From Acidimicrobiales bacterium (lineage in GTDB: Bacteria > Actinomycetota > Acidimicrobiia > Acidimicrobiales > RAAP-2): a DNA stretch of 64,000 bases. Below are positions 44,049-56,237 of the stretch, one piece after another (the first letter of the stretch is position 1; every line of letters begins with the position of its first letter). The notes beneath the pieces are model-generated. The model was not told where the DNA came from and did not search any database. It saw only the letters and a list, made by a program, of their open reading frames with translations. Position numbers and translations under genes: made by a program. The stretch spans positions 1 to 64,000 of the forward strand of contig JANXWA010000003.1 of assembly GCA_025351385.1 (NCBI GenBank), read 5' to 3'.

Positions 44049-45439
44049 GACGCCCCCCCGATGGTCACACCGGTGAGGCGCATGGTTGCCTGACCGGTGC
44101 CCACCGGCACGCTCTGGCCGTCCTTGCCGCACGTCCCCGGCGTCATCGAGAAGTCGGTCGCGACGGCGTCGACGCGCTGCAGGACCTCGGGTCCGTTGCC
44201 GATCAGGTTGCAGTCGCGCAGTGGCGAGGTGATCTTGCCGTCCTCGATCATGAACGCGGACGTCATCCCGAAGACGAAGTCGCCGGTCGCCGTGTTGACC
44301 TGGCCTCCCCCGAGCTGGGCGACGTAGACCCCACGCGGCGTCTGGGCGACGATCTCGTCGGCGTCGGCGTCGCCCGCTAGCAGGTACGTGTTGGTCATGC
44401 GCACCATTGGCAGGTGCTGGTAGCTCTGGCGCCGGCCGTTGCCCGACGAGCTGCGACCCTCCTTGCGCGCGCGCAGATAGTCCCACATGTAGTCCGTCAG
44501 CACACCGTTCTCGATGAGGACGTTGCGCGCCCCGGGACGACCCTCGTCGTCGAGCGCGAGGTAGCCCCATTCGCCCACCACCGTGCCGTCGTCCACCAAC
44601 GTCACGAGCGAGCTTGCGACCTGCTGGCCGACCTTGCCCGCGTAGACCGAGGCCTGCTTCAAGATGGCGTCGGCCTCGAGCCCGTGACCGCAGGCCTCGT
44701 GGAACAAGATGCCCCCCGATCCCCCGGCGAGCACGACGGGCAGGTCACCCGACGGCGCGGGTCGCGCGTCGAGCTTGGTGATGGCCTGGCGGGCAGCGCC
44801 GCGGGCGGCCTCTTCAACCGCCTCCATGGTCAACAGCTCGAAGCCCCGGGTGCCAGCGATCGGTCGGTAGCCGGTCTGCATACCCGTATCCCCCGAAGCC
44901 ACACACGAGATATTGAAGCGGGTGCGGACCTGGTGGTCGGCGGCGAAGACGCCCTCAGAGTTCGCCACGACAAACCGGCGCGTCGAGTCGCCCAGCCCGA
45001 TCTGCACTTGGGTGATCGAGGAGCCCTCGGTGCGAGCCACGTCGTCGGCGTGCAGGAGGAGCTCGATCTTCTTCGCCTTGTCGACGTCACGGGGCTGCGT
45101 CGTGGCCCGCGTCGGATGATCCGCCAACGCACCGAGCGCGACCTCGCGCACGCCGCCGCCGCCGCCGCGCGCGACCGAGGCCGCGGACCTCGCCGCGGCG
45201 AGCAGGCCCCGCTCGGAGAGGTCGGCGGTGTGGGCGAAGCCCGTGGTGTCGCCCACGACGACCCGGATCCCGGCGCCGCGGTCCCGGCCCGAGCTCAGCT
45301 CCTCAATGCGTCGCTGGTCGAGGACGGCCGACGTGGTCGTGCGGTCCTCGACGAAGACCTCGGCGAACTCGCCGCCCCGCTCCATCGCGGTGCCGAGCAC
45401 ACGCTCGAGTACATCCCGTTCGACCAGGGTGGTTTGCAT
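44045..45439 (-). CDS. tldD: TldD-family metalloprotease
   Basis: 464 aa. Catalytic subunit of TldD/E: the zinc motif is visible in LFHEACGHGLEAD (HEACGH = HExxxH). Other family stretches are GGGQVNTATGDFVFGM and DGKITSPLRDCNLIGNGPEVL. ATG at 45439 with TACGCT 7 nt upstream, so leaderless; the much longer reading to 46363 is antisense to dxs. Followed by tldE with a 4-bp overlap. A modified peptide substrate would be expected, but no precursor peptide was found nearby; the pair also exists as a general housekeeping protease. Confidence 0.93.
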   Translation of the reverse strand: MQTTLVERDVLERVLGTAMERGGEFAEVFVEDRTTTSAVLDQRRIEELSSGRDRGAGIRVVVGDTTGFAHTADLSERGLLAAARSAASVARGGGGGVREVALGALADHPTRATTQPRDVDKAKKIELLLHADDVARTEGSSITQVQIGLGDSTRRFVVANSEGVFAADHQVRTRFNISCVASGDTGMQTGYRPIAGTRGFELLTMEAVEEAARGAARQAITKLDARPAPSGDLPVVLAGGSGGILFHEACGHGLEADAILKQASVYAGKVGQQVASSLVTLVDDGTVVGEWGYLALDDEGRPGARNVLIENGVLTDYMWDYLRARKEGRSSSGNGRRQSYQHLPMVRMTNTYLLAGDADADEIVAQTPRGVYVAQLGGGQVNTATGDFVFGMTSAFMIEDGKITSPLRDCNLIGNGPEVLQRVDAVATDFSMTPGTCGKDGQSVPVGTGQATMRLTGVTIGGAS

Positions 45440-45446
45440 CCTGCTG

Positions 45447-45452
45447 AGCGTA
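45447..45452 (-). promoter_or_regulatory. -10 element of tldD-tldE (leaderless)
   Basis: TACGCT on the minus strand, 7 nt before ATG 45439. Confidence 0.45.
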
Positions 45453-45496
45453 CCGGAAGGGCCCGAAGTCCCCTGCGGTTCCGTGGAGCCCGCCGG

Positions 45497-45502
45497 TAGG
45501 CT
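45497..45502 (+). promoter_or_regulatory. -10 element of dxs (leaderless)
   Basis: TAGGCT, 6 nt before GTG 45509, back to back with the tldD promoter. Confidence 0.5.
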
Positions 45503-45508
45503 GGCACG

Positions 45509-47434
45509 GTGCTTCTCCCGTCGATCGAATCCCCCGCCGACCTTCGCGCGCTCTCGTACGACCAGTTGAACCAGTTGAGCGCCGAGATCCGCGACTTCAT
45601 CATCCAGACGGTCACAACGACCGGCGGACACCTGGGCTCGAACCTGGGCGTGGTCGAGCTGACGCTCGCCCTGCACCGGGTGTTCGAGTCCCCCAAGGAC
45701 ATCATCCTGTGGGACACCGGTCATCAGTCCTACGTTCACAAACTCCTCACCGGGCGTCGCTACGGCTTCAAGAACCTGCGCCAGCGCGGCGGCCTCTCGG
45801 GCTACCCGAACCGCTCCGAGAGCGAGCACGACTGGATCGAGTCGAGCCACGCCTCGACCGCCCTCTCGTACGCCCACGGCCTCTCGGTCGCACTCGAACA
45901 GCGCAAAGAGCTCGTCGGCCACGGCGGCAACCGACACGTCGTGGCGGTTGTGGGTGACGGGTCGCTCACCGGGGGGATGGCCTACGAGGCCCTCAACAAC
46001 CTCGGCCACTCCGGCCAGCGCGTCGTCATCGTGCTGAACGACAACGGGCGCAGCTACGCCCCCACGATCTCGAAGCTCTCCGGGTCGTTGACGTCGCTTC
46101 GCCTGAACAAGACCTACCTGACGATGCGCGAGCGGCTGCGCCGCATGGTGCCCCACCTGCCGCGCGTGGGCAAGGAGGCCTACCGGGGCATCGACGCCTT
46201 CACGTCGGTCGTGCGCGAGATGGTCACCCCCCATACGTTCTTCGAGAACCTGGGCGTGCGCTACATCGGTCCGATCGACGGGCACAACATCGAGTCGCTC
46301 GAGACGACGATCGCGAGCGCCGCGACCTGGGACGGGCCGATCCTGGTGCACGTGCTGACCCACAAGGGGCGCGGCTACGAGCCCGCGGTCAGCGACAAGC
46401 TAAAGATGCACGACTTCAAGCTCCCGGCGCGCCTCGACGACGAGGACGTCGCGCCCACGTCCTTCACCCAGGCCTTCTCGCGCGCCCTGGTCGCGCTGGC
46501 GAGCGCCGACGAGCGGATCGTGGCCATCACCGCGGCGATGGCCGGACCGACGGGCCTGCTGAGCTTCCAGGAGCGATTCCCCACGCGATTCTTCGACGTC
46601 GGCATCGCCGAGCAGCACGCCGTCACCGCCGCCGCGGGCATGGCCATGGGCGGGCTGAAGCCGGTCGTGGCGGTCTACTCGACGTTCTTCTCGCGCGCCT
46701 TCGACCAGGCCCACCTCGACGTGGGCCTCTTGAACCTGCCGGTCGTGTTCGTCTTCGACCGGGCCGGGATCACGGGCGACGACGGACCGAGCCACCACGG
46801 CGTGCTCGACATCGCGCTCTGCCTCGCCATCCCCAACATGACGGTCTTTGCACCGTCGAGCGCCGAGGAGATCCCCGGCATGCTCGCCACGGCCCTGTCG
46901 ATGTCGACCCCGACCGCCCTGCGATTCCCCAAGACCCTCCCCAAGCCCTTCGACAACAAGGTCGGCGACGGCCTCGAGGCTCGCCGGGTGCTGGCCGGCG
47001 ACGGCTCACTCTGCGTGCTGGCCGTGGGCAAGATGGCGCCCTCGGCCTACGAGGCGATTCGCCTGCTCGGCGCCGACGGCCCTCGCGTCACCCTCTACGA
47101 CGTGCGCGTCCTGCCACCCGACCGCGACATGATCGACGACGCCCTCGCCCACGAGCGGGTCATCACCGTCGAGGACGGGACGCGCCACGGCGGGGCCGGG
47201 ACACTCATGGTCTCGGCGATCCGCGGCCGCGCCCAGGAGCTCTCGCGCCCGTTCCCGTCGACGCGGATCCTCGGCGTGCCGCGGGCCTACCTCGAACAGC
47301 ACCGACCCGACGCCCTGCTCGCCGAACTGGGCCTCGACCCCGAAGGTCTGGCCGGTGCCTTCTCTCGCCTCCTCGACGACAAGCCCGAGTTCCCGCGGGT
47401 CGTGCCCGAGGCGCCCCGGCCCACGTTCCTCTAG
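45509..47434 (+). CDS. dxs: 1-deoxy-D-xylulose-5-phosphate synthase
   Basis: 641 aa, first enzyme of the MEP isoprenoid pathway, TPP-dependent, cytosolic. Visible: TGGHLGSNLGVVELT, WDTGHQSYVHKLLTGR, VGDGSLTGGMAYEALNN (TPP/Mg motif), IDGHNIESLE, HVLTHKGRGYEPA, FDVGIAEQHAVTAAAGMA (transketolase part with catalytic Glu and His) and DRAGITGDDGPSHHG. Length is standard. GTG start fixed by TAGGCT 6 nt upstream. Followed after 35 bp by msrB, which has its own -10 box. Confidence 0.97.
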   Translation: MLLPSIESPADLRALSYDQLNQLSAEIRDFIIQTVTTTGGHLGSNLGVVELTLALHRVFESPKDIILWDTGHQSYVHKLLTGRRYGFKNLRQRGGLSGYPNRSESEHDWIESSHASTALSYAHGLSVALEQRKELVGHGGNRHVVAVVGDGSLTGGMAYEALNNLGHSGQRVVIVLNDNGRSYAPTISKLSGSLTSLRLNKTYLTMRERLRRMVPHLPRVGKEAYRGIDAFTSVVREMVTPHTFFENLGVRYIGPIDGHNIESLETTIASAATWDGPILVHVLTHKGRGYEPAVSDKLKMHDFKLPARLDDEDVAPTSFTQAFSRALVALASADERIVAITAAMAGPTGLLSFQERFPTRFFDVGIAEQHAVTAAAGMAMGGLKPVVAVYSTFFSRAFDQAHLDVGLLNLPVVFVFDRAGITGDDGPSHHGVLDIALCLAIPNMTVFAPSSAEEIPGMLATALSMSTPTALRFPKTLPKPFDNKVGDGLEARRVLAGDGSLCVLAVGKMAPSAYEAIRLLGADGPRVTLYDVRVLPPDRDMIDDALAHERVITVEDGTRHGGAGTLMVSAIRGRAQELSRPFPSTRILGVPRAYLEQHRPDALLAELGLDPEGLAGAFSRLLDDKPEFPRVVPEAPRPTFL

Positions 47435-47457
47435 GTCGCGCCTCCTCGCCCAACCGG

Positions 47458-47463
47458 TACATT
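47458..47463 (+). promoter_or_regulatory. -10 element of msrB (leaderless)
   Basis: TACATT, 6 nt before ATG 47470. Confidence 0.5.
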
Positions 47464-47469
47464 GTCGAG

Positions 47470-47865
47470 ATGACCTACGAGATCGAGAAGACCGACGAAC
47501 AGTGGCGAGGCGAGCTCGACCCCGAGCGCTACGCGGTCCTGCGCCAGGCCGCCACCGAGGCGCCCTTCACGGGGTCGCTCCTCCACGTCGACAGCGACGG
47601 CGTCTTCACCTGCGCCGGCTGCGGTCAGCACCTGTTCACCAGCGCCCAGAAGTTCGACTCCGGTTGCGGCTGGCCCAGCTTCGACGCCTGCGAGCCGGGC
47701 ACGATCGTCGAACGCGTCGACCGGTCGCTGCTGCGTGATCGCACCGAGATCCTGTGCTCGAAGTGCGGCGGACACCTGGGCCACGTCTTTGACGACGGGC
47801 CGACCCCGACCGGACTGCGCTACTGCGTCAACTCGCTCGCCATCGACTTCGACGAGAAGTCCTAA
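47470..47865 (+). CDS. msrB: peptide-methionine (R)-S-oxide reductase
   Basis: 131 aa. Reduces Met-R-sulfoxide in oxidised proteins. Zinc ligands C48/C51 and C96/C99 (CAGC and CSKC) are present, the resolving-type Cys66 lies in SGCGWPSF and the catalytic Cys119 in RYCVNSLA. Single-domain form of usual length, without MsrA fusion, cytosolic. The TAA stop overlaps the convergent ftsX stop by 4 bp (CTAA). Confidence 0.96.
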   Translation: MTYEIEKTDEQWRGELDPERYAVLRQAATEAPFTGSLLHVDSDGVFTCAGCGQHLFTSAQKFDSGCGWPSFDACEPGTIVERVDRSLLRDRTEILCSKCGGHLGHVFDDGPTPTGLRYCVNSLAIDFDEKS

Positions 47866-48716
47866 ACGTCGAGGAAGCGTCGGATCGCGATCGCCGAGCC
47901 GACCGAGCCGATCAGGACGCCGACGATCAGGACGACGGCGTTCGTGCCCAGCAGGGCGCTCATGGAGAGCTGGAATTCGTTGTGCAGCGGGTACCACGTG
48001 TGCAGCGCCGTCACGGCTCCGATCGCCACGGCCGAGCCGAGCAGTCCCTGGATGAAGCCCTCGGTGATGTACGGGATGCGGATGAACCAGTTGGTCGCCC
48101 CGACGAGCTTCATCACCGACACCTCGCGGCGTCGCGCGAAGATCGCCATGCGGATGGTATTGAGGATCAACACCGTGGCGCTGAGCAGCAGCACCCCGGC
48201 GAGGGCCAGGAACACGATCTGCAGGACTCGGATCGCGTGGTTCATCTCGCGGATCTGCTGTTCGGGCGCGGTCACCTGATAGACGCCCGGCTGGTTCGAG
48301 AAGGTGGCCTCGACCGTGAAGGCGTTGGCGGGCACCGTGGGCACGCAGCGAAACGACGGCGGCATCGCCGCGACGGTGAGGACCTTGGACTCGGACGGGG
48401 GCAGGATCTTGATCGCCTCGTTGTAGTCCTGCTGCTGGGTGAAGAACTCACAGCGCTTCACGATCGGCAGGTTCGCCAACTGGCTCTGGACGTTGGCGAT
48501 CTCGGCCGTCGTGGCGGTGGGCTGCATCCAGATCGTCACCCGGGTCCCCTGCTGCCACTGCGCCGAGGCCTGGGCGGCGCTCTGCTTCAAGAGCAGCGCC
48601 GAACCGACGAGCGACAACGAGACGGCGACGGTGAGCACCGCGGCGATCGTCATCATCCGATTGCGCCAGAGGTTGGAGAACGTCTCCCTGACGGCGTAGC
48701 GCAGGTAGACGCGCAC
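47862..48716 (-). CDS. ftsX: cell division protein FtsX
   Basis: 284 aa. N-terminal cytosolic tail, one helix (MMTIAAVLTVAVSLSLVGSALLL, about 21-43), a large extracytoplasmic domain (about 45-160, with two Cys that may pair), then three helices at about 168-190, 217-240 and 255-275, the last preceded by TNWFIRIPYITEGFIQGLLG. With FtsE it activates peptidoglycan hydrolases at the septum. GTG start shares one base with the FtsE TAG stop (TAGTG), so the two are tightly coupled. Confidence 0.95.
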   Translation of the reverse strand: MRVYLRYAVRETFSNLWRNRMMTIAAVLTVAVSLSLVGSALLLKQSAAQASAQWQQGTRVTIWMQPTATTAEIANVQSQLANLPIVKRCEFFTQQQDYNEAIKILPPSESKVLTVAAMPPSFRCVPTVPANAFTVEATFSNQPGVYQVTAPEQQIREMNHAIRVLQIVFLALAGVLLLSATVLILNTIRMAIFARRREVSVMKLVGATNWFIRIPYITEGFIQGLLGSAVAIGAVTALHTWYPLHNEFQLSMSALLGTNAVVLIVGVLIGSVGSAIAIRRFLDV

Positions 48717-49414
48717 TAGAGGGTCACTCCCTCATCGATGCCGTAGACGCCGCGGACCTGGTCGCGGATCATCTCGCCGCGATCGAGCTCGACGACGCGC
48801 CGGCGCATCCGGTCCACCAGCGCCTTGTCGTGGGTCGCCATGACGACCGTCGTGCCGGTGCGGTTGATCCGCTCGAGCAGCGCCATGATCGACTCGGAGT
48901 TAGCGGGGTCGAGGTTGCCGGTCGGCTCGTCAGCGAGCAGGATGAGCGGCCGGTTGACGAAGGCCCGCGCGACCGCGACGCGCTGCTGCTCACCGCCCGA
49001 GAGCTCGCCGGGCAGGTTGTTCGACTTGTCGGTGAGGCCGACCAGCTCGAGGATCTGGGGCACCTGGGACTCGACCGTCGTGCGGGGCCGGCCAATGACT
49101 TCGAGGGCGAAGGCGACGTTCTCGAAGACCGTCTTGTTCGGCAGCAGTCGGAAGTCCTGGAAGACACAGCCGATGTTGCGCCTCAGGTAGGGCACGCGCC
49201 ACTTGGGCAGCTCGCCGATGTCGCGCCCGGCCTCGAGGATGCGGCCCTGGTCGGGCAGCTCCTCGCGCAGCAAGAGGCGCAAGAAGGTGGTCTTGCCCGA
49301 ACCCGAGGCGCCGACGAGGAAGACGAACTCGCCCTTCTCGATGTCGAGGCTGATGTCCTTCAGGGCCGGTGTGCCGTTCTTGTACGTCTTGGAGACGTTC
49401 TCGAAGCGAATCAC
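48716..49414 (-). CDS. ftsE: cell division ATP-binding protein FtsE
   Basis: 232 aa. Walker [13 protein letters not shown] (about 35-46), [19 protein letters not shown], signature [14 protein letters not shown], Walker [13 protein letters not shown] and H-loop MATHDK. Starts with [17 protein letters not shown], typical of FtsE. GTG at 49414 with AAAGGG about 7 nt upstream. Usual gene order secA-prfB-ftsE-ftsX of actinobacteria is kept, but smpB does not follow. Confidence 0.97.
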   Translation of the reverse strand: MIRFENVSKTYKNGTPALKDISLDIEKGEFVFLVGASGSGKTTFLRLLLREELPDQGRILEAGRDIGELPKWRVPYLRRNIGCVFQDFRLLPNKTVFENVAFALEVIGRPRTTVESQVPQILELVGLTDKSNNLPGELSGGEQQRVAVARAFVNRPLILLADEPTGNLDPANSESIMALLERINRTGTTVVMATHDKALVDRMRRRVVELDRGEMIRDQVRGVYGIDEGVTL

Positions 49415-49459
49415 GCAAACACCCTTTCAGGTCGGGGGGACAGTGCGCGGCGGCACTCG

Positions 49460-49488
49460 TATCTACGAAGTCCATTCTAGTTTGGCAA
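49460..49488 (-). promoter_or_regulatory. promoter of ftsEX
   Basis: On the minus strand TTGCCA (49483-49488), a 17-bp spacer and TAGATA (49460-49465). It is the best -35/-10 pair in the window and predicts a leader of about 40 nt before GTG 49414. Confidence 0.6.
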
Positions 49489-49545
49489 AAACGGGCGTTG
49501 GTGCCACGTGACGTTGCCGTTAAAGGGCTCTGGAAGTTCTTATTC

Positions 49546-50677
49546 TCACGCGCGTGCGCGTTGACGGCGCAGCTCGGCCTCCATGAAGCCGTCGAGGTCG
49601 CCGTCGAGAACGGCCTCGACGTTGCCGGTCTCGAAGTCGGTGCGGTGGTCCTTGACCAGCTGGTACGGCGCCTGGACGTAGCTGCGGATCTGGCTGCCCC
49701 ACGCGTTATCGCCGCGCTGGCCGCTGAGCGCGTCCATCTGGGCCTGACGCTCGGCGCGGGCCCGCTCGGAGAGCTTGGCCTCGAGGATCTGCAGGGCGCG
49801 CGCGCGGTTCTGGTGCTGGGAGCGCTCGTTCTGGCAACTGACCACGGTGTTGGTCGGCAGGTGCGTGATCCGGATCGCCGAGTCAGTCTTGTTGACGTGT
49901 TGACCGCCGGCCCCCGACGAGCGGAAGGTGTCGATACGCAGGTCCTTCTCGTCGATCTCCACCTCGCCGGCGTCGTCGGCGAGCAGCGGCGTGACGTCCA
50001 GGCTCGCGAAGCTGGTCTGGCGCCGGGCCTGGGAGTCGAAGGGGCTCATGCGCACGAGTCGGTGGACGCCGCGCTCGGCCGAGAGCCAGCCGTAGGCGAA
50101 GCGACCCTTCACGATGAACGTGGCCGAGAGCAGTCCCGCCTCCTGGCCCTCGGTCGCCTCGTCGACCTCGACGGCGAAGCCCCGGCGCTCGGCCCAGCGC
50201 GAGTACATGCGCAGGAGCATCTCGGTCCAGTCCTGGGCGTCGGTGCCACCGGCGCCGGCGTGCAGCTCGACGATCGCCTCGTTCTCGTCGTAGGGGCCAC
50301 TGAAGAGACTGCGGGTCTCCAGGGCGGCGATCTTGCCCTCCAGGGAGGAAACCGTCGAGGAGAGCTCGTCGAGCAGCGACCAGTCGGCCTCGCCCGCCAC
50401 GAGCGCCTCTCGGGAGAACTCGACCAGCACGAGGCTGTCGTCGAGCGCCGAGCGCAACTCGTCGAAGGCCTCGAGGTCGTTGGTCAGGCGCCCCAGTTCG
50501 GTCGTGACCGCCCGAGCGTGGTCCTGGTCGTTCCAGAGATCGGGGTTCTCGGCCTCACCGGCGAGCGCGGCGTGGCGCACCCGGCTCGCGTCCACCTTCA
50601 GGTAGTCGCGCGCTGCGCTCCAGCGCGCCTCGAGGTCCTCGATCGTGGAGAGCGCCTCGCGTAGAGCGTTCTCGGCC

Positions 50678-50691
<14 letters not shown>
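49546..50691 (-). CDS. prfB: peptide chain release factor 2
   Basis: 381 aa. Recognises UGA and UAA stop codons: the tripeptide SPF is at residues 216-218 (VRMSPFDSQ) and the catalytic GGQ at 262-264 (SGAGGQHVNK). The programmed +1 frameshift found in many prfB genes is absent; the frame is continuous. ATG at 50691 lies inside the end of secA (14-bp overlap). A reading back to 50754 exists but has no family likeness. Confidence 0.96.
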
Positions 50692-53350
<2,659 letters not shown>

Positions 53351-53668
53351 GTCTCGATGTACCCTACCGGTCCTCGTCCGCACTTCAGTAGGGCTGCGAG
53401 TGCTGACCTGGTCTTTGACCCCACACTTGCCTGCAGCGGTGTCCGTGCGAGCCGCCGGCAGCACGAGACTCTCCGGCGACTGGGTCGCACACTCCACCGG
53501 CGCTCGAAACGACCACTCTGGCCGCCCCGAGGCAGGACTTACTTCTAAACCGCGCCATGCTCAGCGTCAATAAGACGCCTTACGTGGGTCGTTTCGCCCG
53601 CGACTGGCATCGACTTGCAACCACAGAACCACTCGCAGCCCTCTAGTGATTCTAGACGTTGGCGCCGG
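53351..53668. other. 318-bp intergenic region upstream of secA
   Basis: Holds a candidate secA -10 (TAGGGT on the minus strand, 53361-53366, 10 nt before the ATG). The rest has moderate GC and only short open frames without coding character. The expected hpf/raiA neighbour of secA is not here. No RNA gene or terminator recognised for the glycosyltransferase gene that ends at 53669. Confidence 0.4.
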
Positions 53669-54508
53669 TCAAGCCGCAGGGCGCAGCACCAGCACCACGC
53701 ACAGGCGCAGACCGAGCACCAATGTCGCCACCGGCGCCAGCGCTCGACGTAGTCCGCGGGCGGTCTGCCACTCGAAGCGCAGCGCGCTGCGGTGGTGCGC
53801 GATGAGCATTTGGCGCGAGGCGCGGGCTCGCGAGAGGCCCTCGATGTGGGTCACGGAGGCCTCGGTCGTCGCCGACACGCCGTAGCCGCGCTCGCGCACC
53901 GCCCAGCAGAGCGCCATGTCCTCGGCGAACATGAAGTAACGCTCGTCGAAGCCGCCGACGGCCTCGAAGACGTCGCGACGGATCATGAAGAAGGCCCCCG
54001 AGACCCAGTCGACGGTGCCGTCGACGCGCGGCGAACGGTAGGCGCGCGTCGCGGGGTTGCCCGGCCACACCGGCGCCAGGAGGGCGTGCAGACCGGCAAG
54101 CCAGAAGTTCGGGAACACGCGCTGTGAGGGGTAGACCGAGCCGTCGGGTCGCACGATCCTCGGTCCGACGACGCCGACCTCGGGGTGCCCGTCGAGGTAG
54201 GCCGTTAACGCCGCGACGGCGCCATCGTGCACGACGAGGTCGGGGTTGGACACGAGCAGGTAGCGGCTGTTCGGCGCGACGGCCGCGCCCCGATTGACTC
54301 CCCGCCCGTAGCCGAGGTTCAAGTTGGGCTCGACCAGCTCGATCCGTTGCCCGCTGAGGGCCGGCATCGTCGAGCCGGCGACGCCGTTCTCCACAACCAC
54401 GATGTCGACCAGCCCGTTGGCGTGCAACGAGTCGATGCAGTCGCTCAGCGCCTGGCCGGCGTGGAAGTCAACGACGACCGCAGCAACGTCCGTGGCGACG
54501 TCGCTCAC
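53669..54508 (-). CDS. family 2 glycosyltransferase, WbbL-like rhamnosyltransferase
   Basis: 279 aa GT-A fold enzyme. VVVDFHAGQALSDCIDSL at the N-terminus, NLGYGRGVNRG, LLVSNPDLVVHDGA (the DxD-type acidic site reads NPD), GWVSGAFFMIRRD-like WVSGAFFMIRRDVFEAVGGFDERYFMFAEDMALC and a C-terminal hydrophobic end. This matches WbbL-type enzymes that add rhamnose from dTDP-Rha to the GlcNAc-P-decaprenyl carrier of the arabinogalactan linker or other wall polysaccharides. GTG start overlaps the stop of rmlD by 4 bp, which supports rhamnose as donor. Confidence 0.85.
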   Translation of the reverse strand: MSDVATDVAAVVVDFHAGQALSDCIDSLHANGLVDIVVVENGVAGSTMPALSGQRIELVEPNLNLGYGRGVNRGAAVAPNSRYLLVSNPDLVVHDGAVAALTAYLDGHPEVGVVGPRIVRPDGSVYPSQRVFPNFWLAGLHALLAPVWPGNPATRAYRSPRVDGTVDWVSGAFFMIRRDVFEAVGGFDERYFMFAEDMALCWAVRERGYGVSATTEASVTHIEGLSRARASRQMLIAHHRSALRFEWQTARGLRRALAPVATLVLGLRLCVVLVLRPAA

Positions 54509-55431
54509 AACGGCCCCTCACGAAGGTCCCGGTCGCGCACCAGGCGCGCCACACCCTCTCGCCAGTCGGGCAGAGCCCGCCACCGGGCGGCGAACCGGAC
54601 GGTCGACAGGTCACTGCGGGCCGGCCGCGTGGCGAGAGGGGCGGGGTCGAGGTCGCTGGTCGAAATCGCGGTCGCGAAGTCGTTGCCGCGCCCGAGGGTC
54701 GTGCCCACGTACGCCGCCACGTCGAACCAGGTGGTGGTGCCCGAGTTCGCCACGTGCCACGTGCCGCCCGGTCGCTCGCGCACCAGGGTCGCGAGGACGC
54801 GCGCCAGGTCGCTCGCCACGGTCACGGTGCCGGTCTGGTCGTTGACGAAGCGAACGTTCTGCCCGGCCACGGCCCGATCGGCGATGACGTGCGCCACGTT
54901 CTTGCCCCGCACGCCCATCACCCACGACGTGCGCACGACGGTGTCCGCATCCGAGCAAAGCATCTCGCCCGCGAGCTTCGAGGCGCCGTAGACGTTGAGG
55001 GGATTGGGCTCGTCACCCTCGACGTACGCGGCGCCCTTGGCGCCGTCGAAGACGTAGTCGGTGGAGATTGAGATGAGATGCGCACCGACCTCACCGGCGG
55101 CGATCGACAGCGACTCGGTGCCGGTCGCGTTGACGGCGAAGCAGGTCGTCGTCTCGACCTCGGCCCGGTCGACCGCCGTGTACGCCGCGAGGTGCACGAC
55201 CACGTCGGGGCGCGCGCTGGCCAGGGCGCGATGCACGGCGTCGCGGTCGGTGATGTCGAGCTCGCGGTGGGTGAGTCCCAGGACCTCGAACTCGTCGACG
55301 CCGATCGCGGCGCCGTCAGGCTGGAAATCCCGGTCGCCGCCTAGCGGCGTCGCCCCGGCGAGCACGTCGAGCAGGTCGAGGCCGACCTGGCCCCCGGCGC
55401 CCGTGACGAGGACCCTCGTGGCACGGCTCAC
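54505..55431 (-). CDS. rmlD: dTDP-4-dehydrorhamnose reductase
   Basis: 308 aa. Last step of dTDP-L-rhamnose synthesis. NAD(P)-binding TGAGGQVGLDLLD (about 10-22), LDITDRDAV, PDVVVHLAAYTAVDRAE, ISTDYVFDGAKG, and catalytic Tyr/Lys in NVYGASKLAGE. GTG start with 4-bp overlap to birA, 4-bp overlap at the end to the glycosyltransferase. The N-terminus is longer than usual between the glycine motif and LDITD (about 25 extra residues). rmlA, B and C are not in the window. Confidence 0.94.
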   Translation of the reverse strand: MSRATRVLVTGAGGQVGLDLLDVLAGATPLGGDRDFQPDGAAIGVDEFEVLGLTHRELDITDRDAVHRALASARPDVVVHLAAYTAVDRAEVETTTCFAVNATGTESLSIAAGEVGAHLISISTDYVFDGAKGAAYVEGDEPNPLNVYGASKLAGEMLCSDADTVVRTSWVMGVRGKNVAHVIADRAVAGQNVRFVNDQTGTVTVASDLARVLATLVRERPGGTWHVANSGTTTWFDVAAYVGTTLGRGNDFATAISTSDLDPAPLATRPARSDLSTVRFAARWRALPDWREGVARLVRDRDLREGPL

Positions 55432-56174
55432 GGCGACTCCTGACGACGAACGCGCACGACGTCGCCGACCGCGACCGTCGTCGCCACCCCGTCGACCTCG
55501 ACGACCAGACGCCCCGACGGGTCGACGGATGTCACGAGCCCGACGAGCGAGTCGTTCGTCCGCTCGACGCGCACGGTCTGGCCAATGGTCACCAGGGACC
55601 GCTGGTACTCGTCACGCAGCTGCGCGCGTCCCTCGGCACTCCCGAGGCTCGACCGGCGGGGCTCGAGCTCGTCGAGCAGTATGTCAAGCAGTGCCTCGGG
55701 GGTGATCGTGACGCCCGACTCGGCACGCAGGCTGGTCGCCTCGACCGTGGTCGGTCCTTCGTGGGTGAGGTTGACGCCGATGCCGACGACGACCGCGACG
55801 GCGCCGTCGTGCACCACGACCTCGGCGAGCAGCCCCGCCAATTTCGCGTCGCCCACGACCAGGTCGTTGGGCCACTTGAGGTCGGGACGCACTCCACAGA
55901 GCCGGACGATCGCCGCGCGCGCCGCGAGTGCGACGCACGCCACGACCAGTTGCAGGTCGTCGGGGCCCAGTTCCGGACGCAGCAGGATCGAGCAGAGCAG
56001 CGACGCGCCGGCCGGCGACTCCCAACGGCGGTCCAGCCGTCCGCGGCCGGCCGTTTGGAAGTCGGCGTAGGCGACGAGCCCCTCGGGCGCACCCTCGTTC
56101 GCGCGAGCGACGGACCACGTGTTGGTCGAGTCGATCTCGTCGAAGTGCTCTTTTCGCCAGACTATTGACCTCAC
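55428..56174 (-). CDS. birA: biotin--[acetyl-CoA-carboxylase] ligase
   Basis: 248 aa, group I (no N-terminal DNA-binding domain). Attaches biotin to the BCCP Lys. Motifs: IDSTNTW, the biotinyl-AMP loop TAGRGRLDRRWESP, KWPNDLVVGDAKLAGLL and VVVGIGVNLTH, with the C-terminal SH3-like domain ending GDVVRVR. The TTG at 56180 would also open the frame, but TAATCT ends 6 nt before GTG 56174, so the latter is chosen. Divergent from the biotin carboxylase gene whose product is its target; heads the birA-rmlD-glycosyltransferase operon. Confidence 0.94.
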   Translation of the reverse strand: MRSIVWRKEHFDEIDSTNTWSVARANEGAPEGLVAYADFQTAGRGRLDRRWESPAGASLLCSILLRPELGPDDLQLVVACVALAARAAIVRLCGVRPDLKWPNDLVVGDAKLAGLLAEVVVHDGAVAVVVGIGVNLTHEGPTTVEATSLRAESGVTITPEALLDILLDELEPRRSSLGSAEGRAQLRDEYQRSLVTIGQTVRVERTNDSLVGLVTSVDPSGRLVVEVDGVATTVAVGDVVRVRRQESP

Positions 56175-56180
56175 CCCCAA

Positions 56181-56186
56181 AGATTA
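56181..56186 (-). promoter_or_regulatory. -10 element of birA operon (leaderless)
   Basis: TAATCT on the minus strand, 6 nt before GTG 56174. Confidence 0.55.
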
Positions 56187-56237
56187 GGGTTTGGGTGCGT
56201 GGTGGTAGAAAATGGCAGGCTGTAGACGGAGGTTCGC

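Noticed and set aside
44045-46363. Very long reading frame joined to tldD
   Set aside because: The part above 45439 is antisense to dxs; TldD homology starts at the ATG at 45439, where a -10 box also lies.
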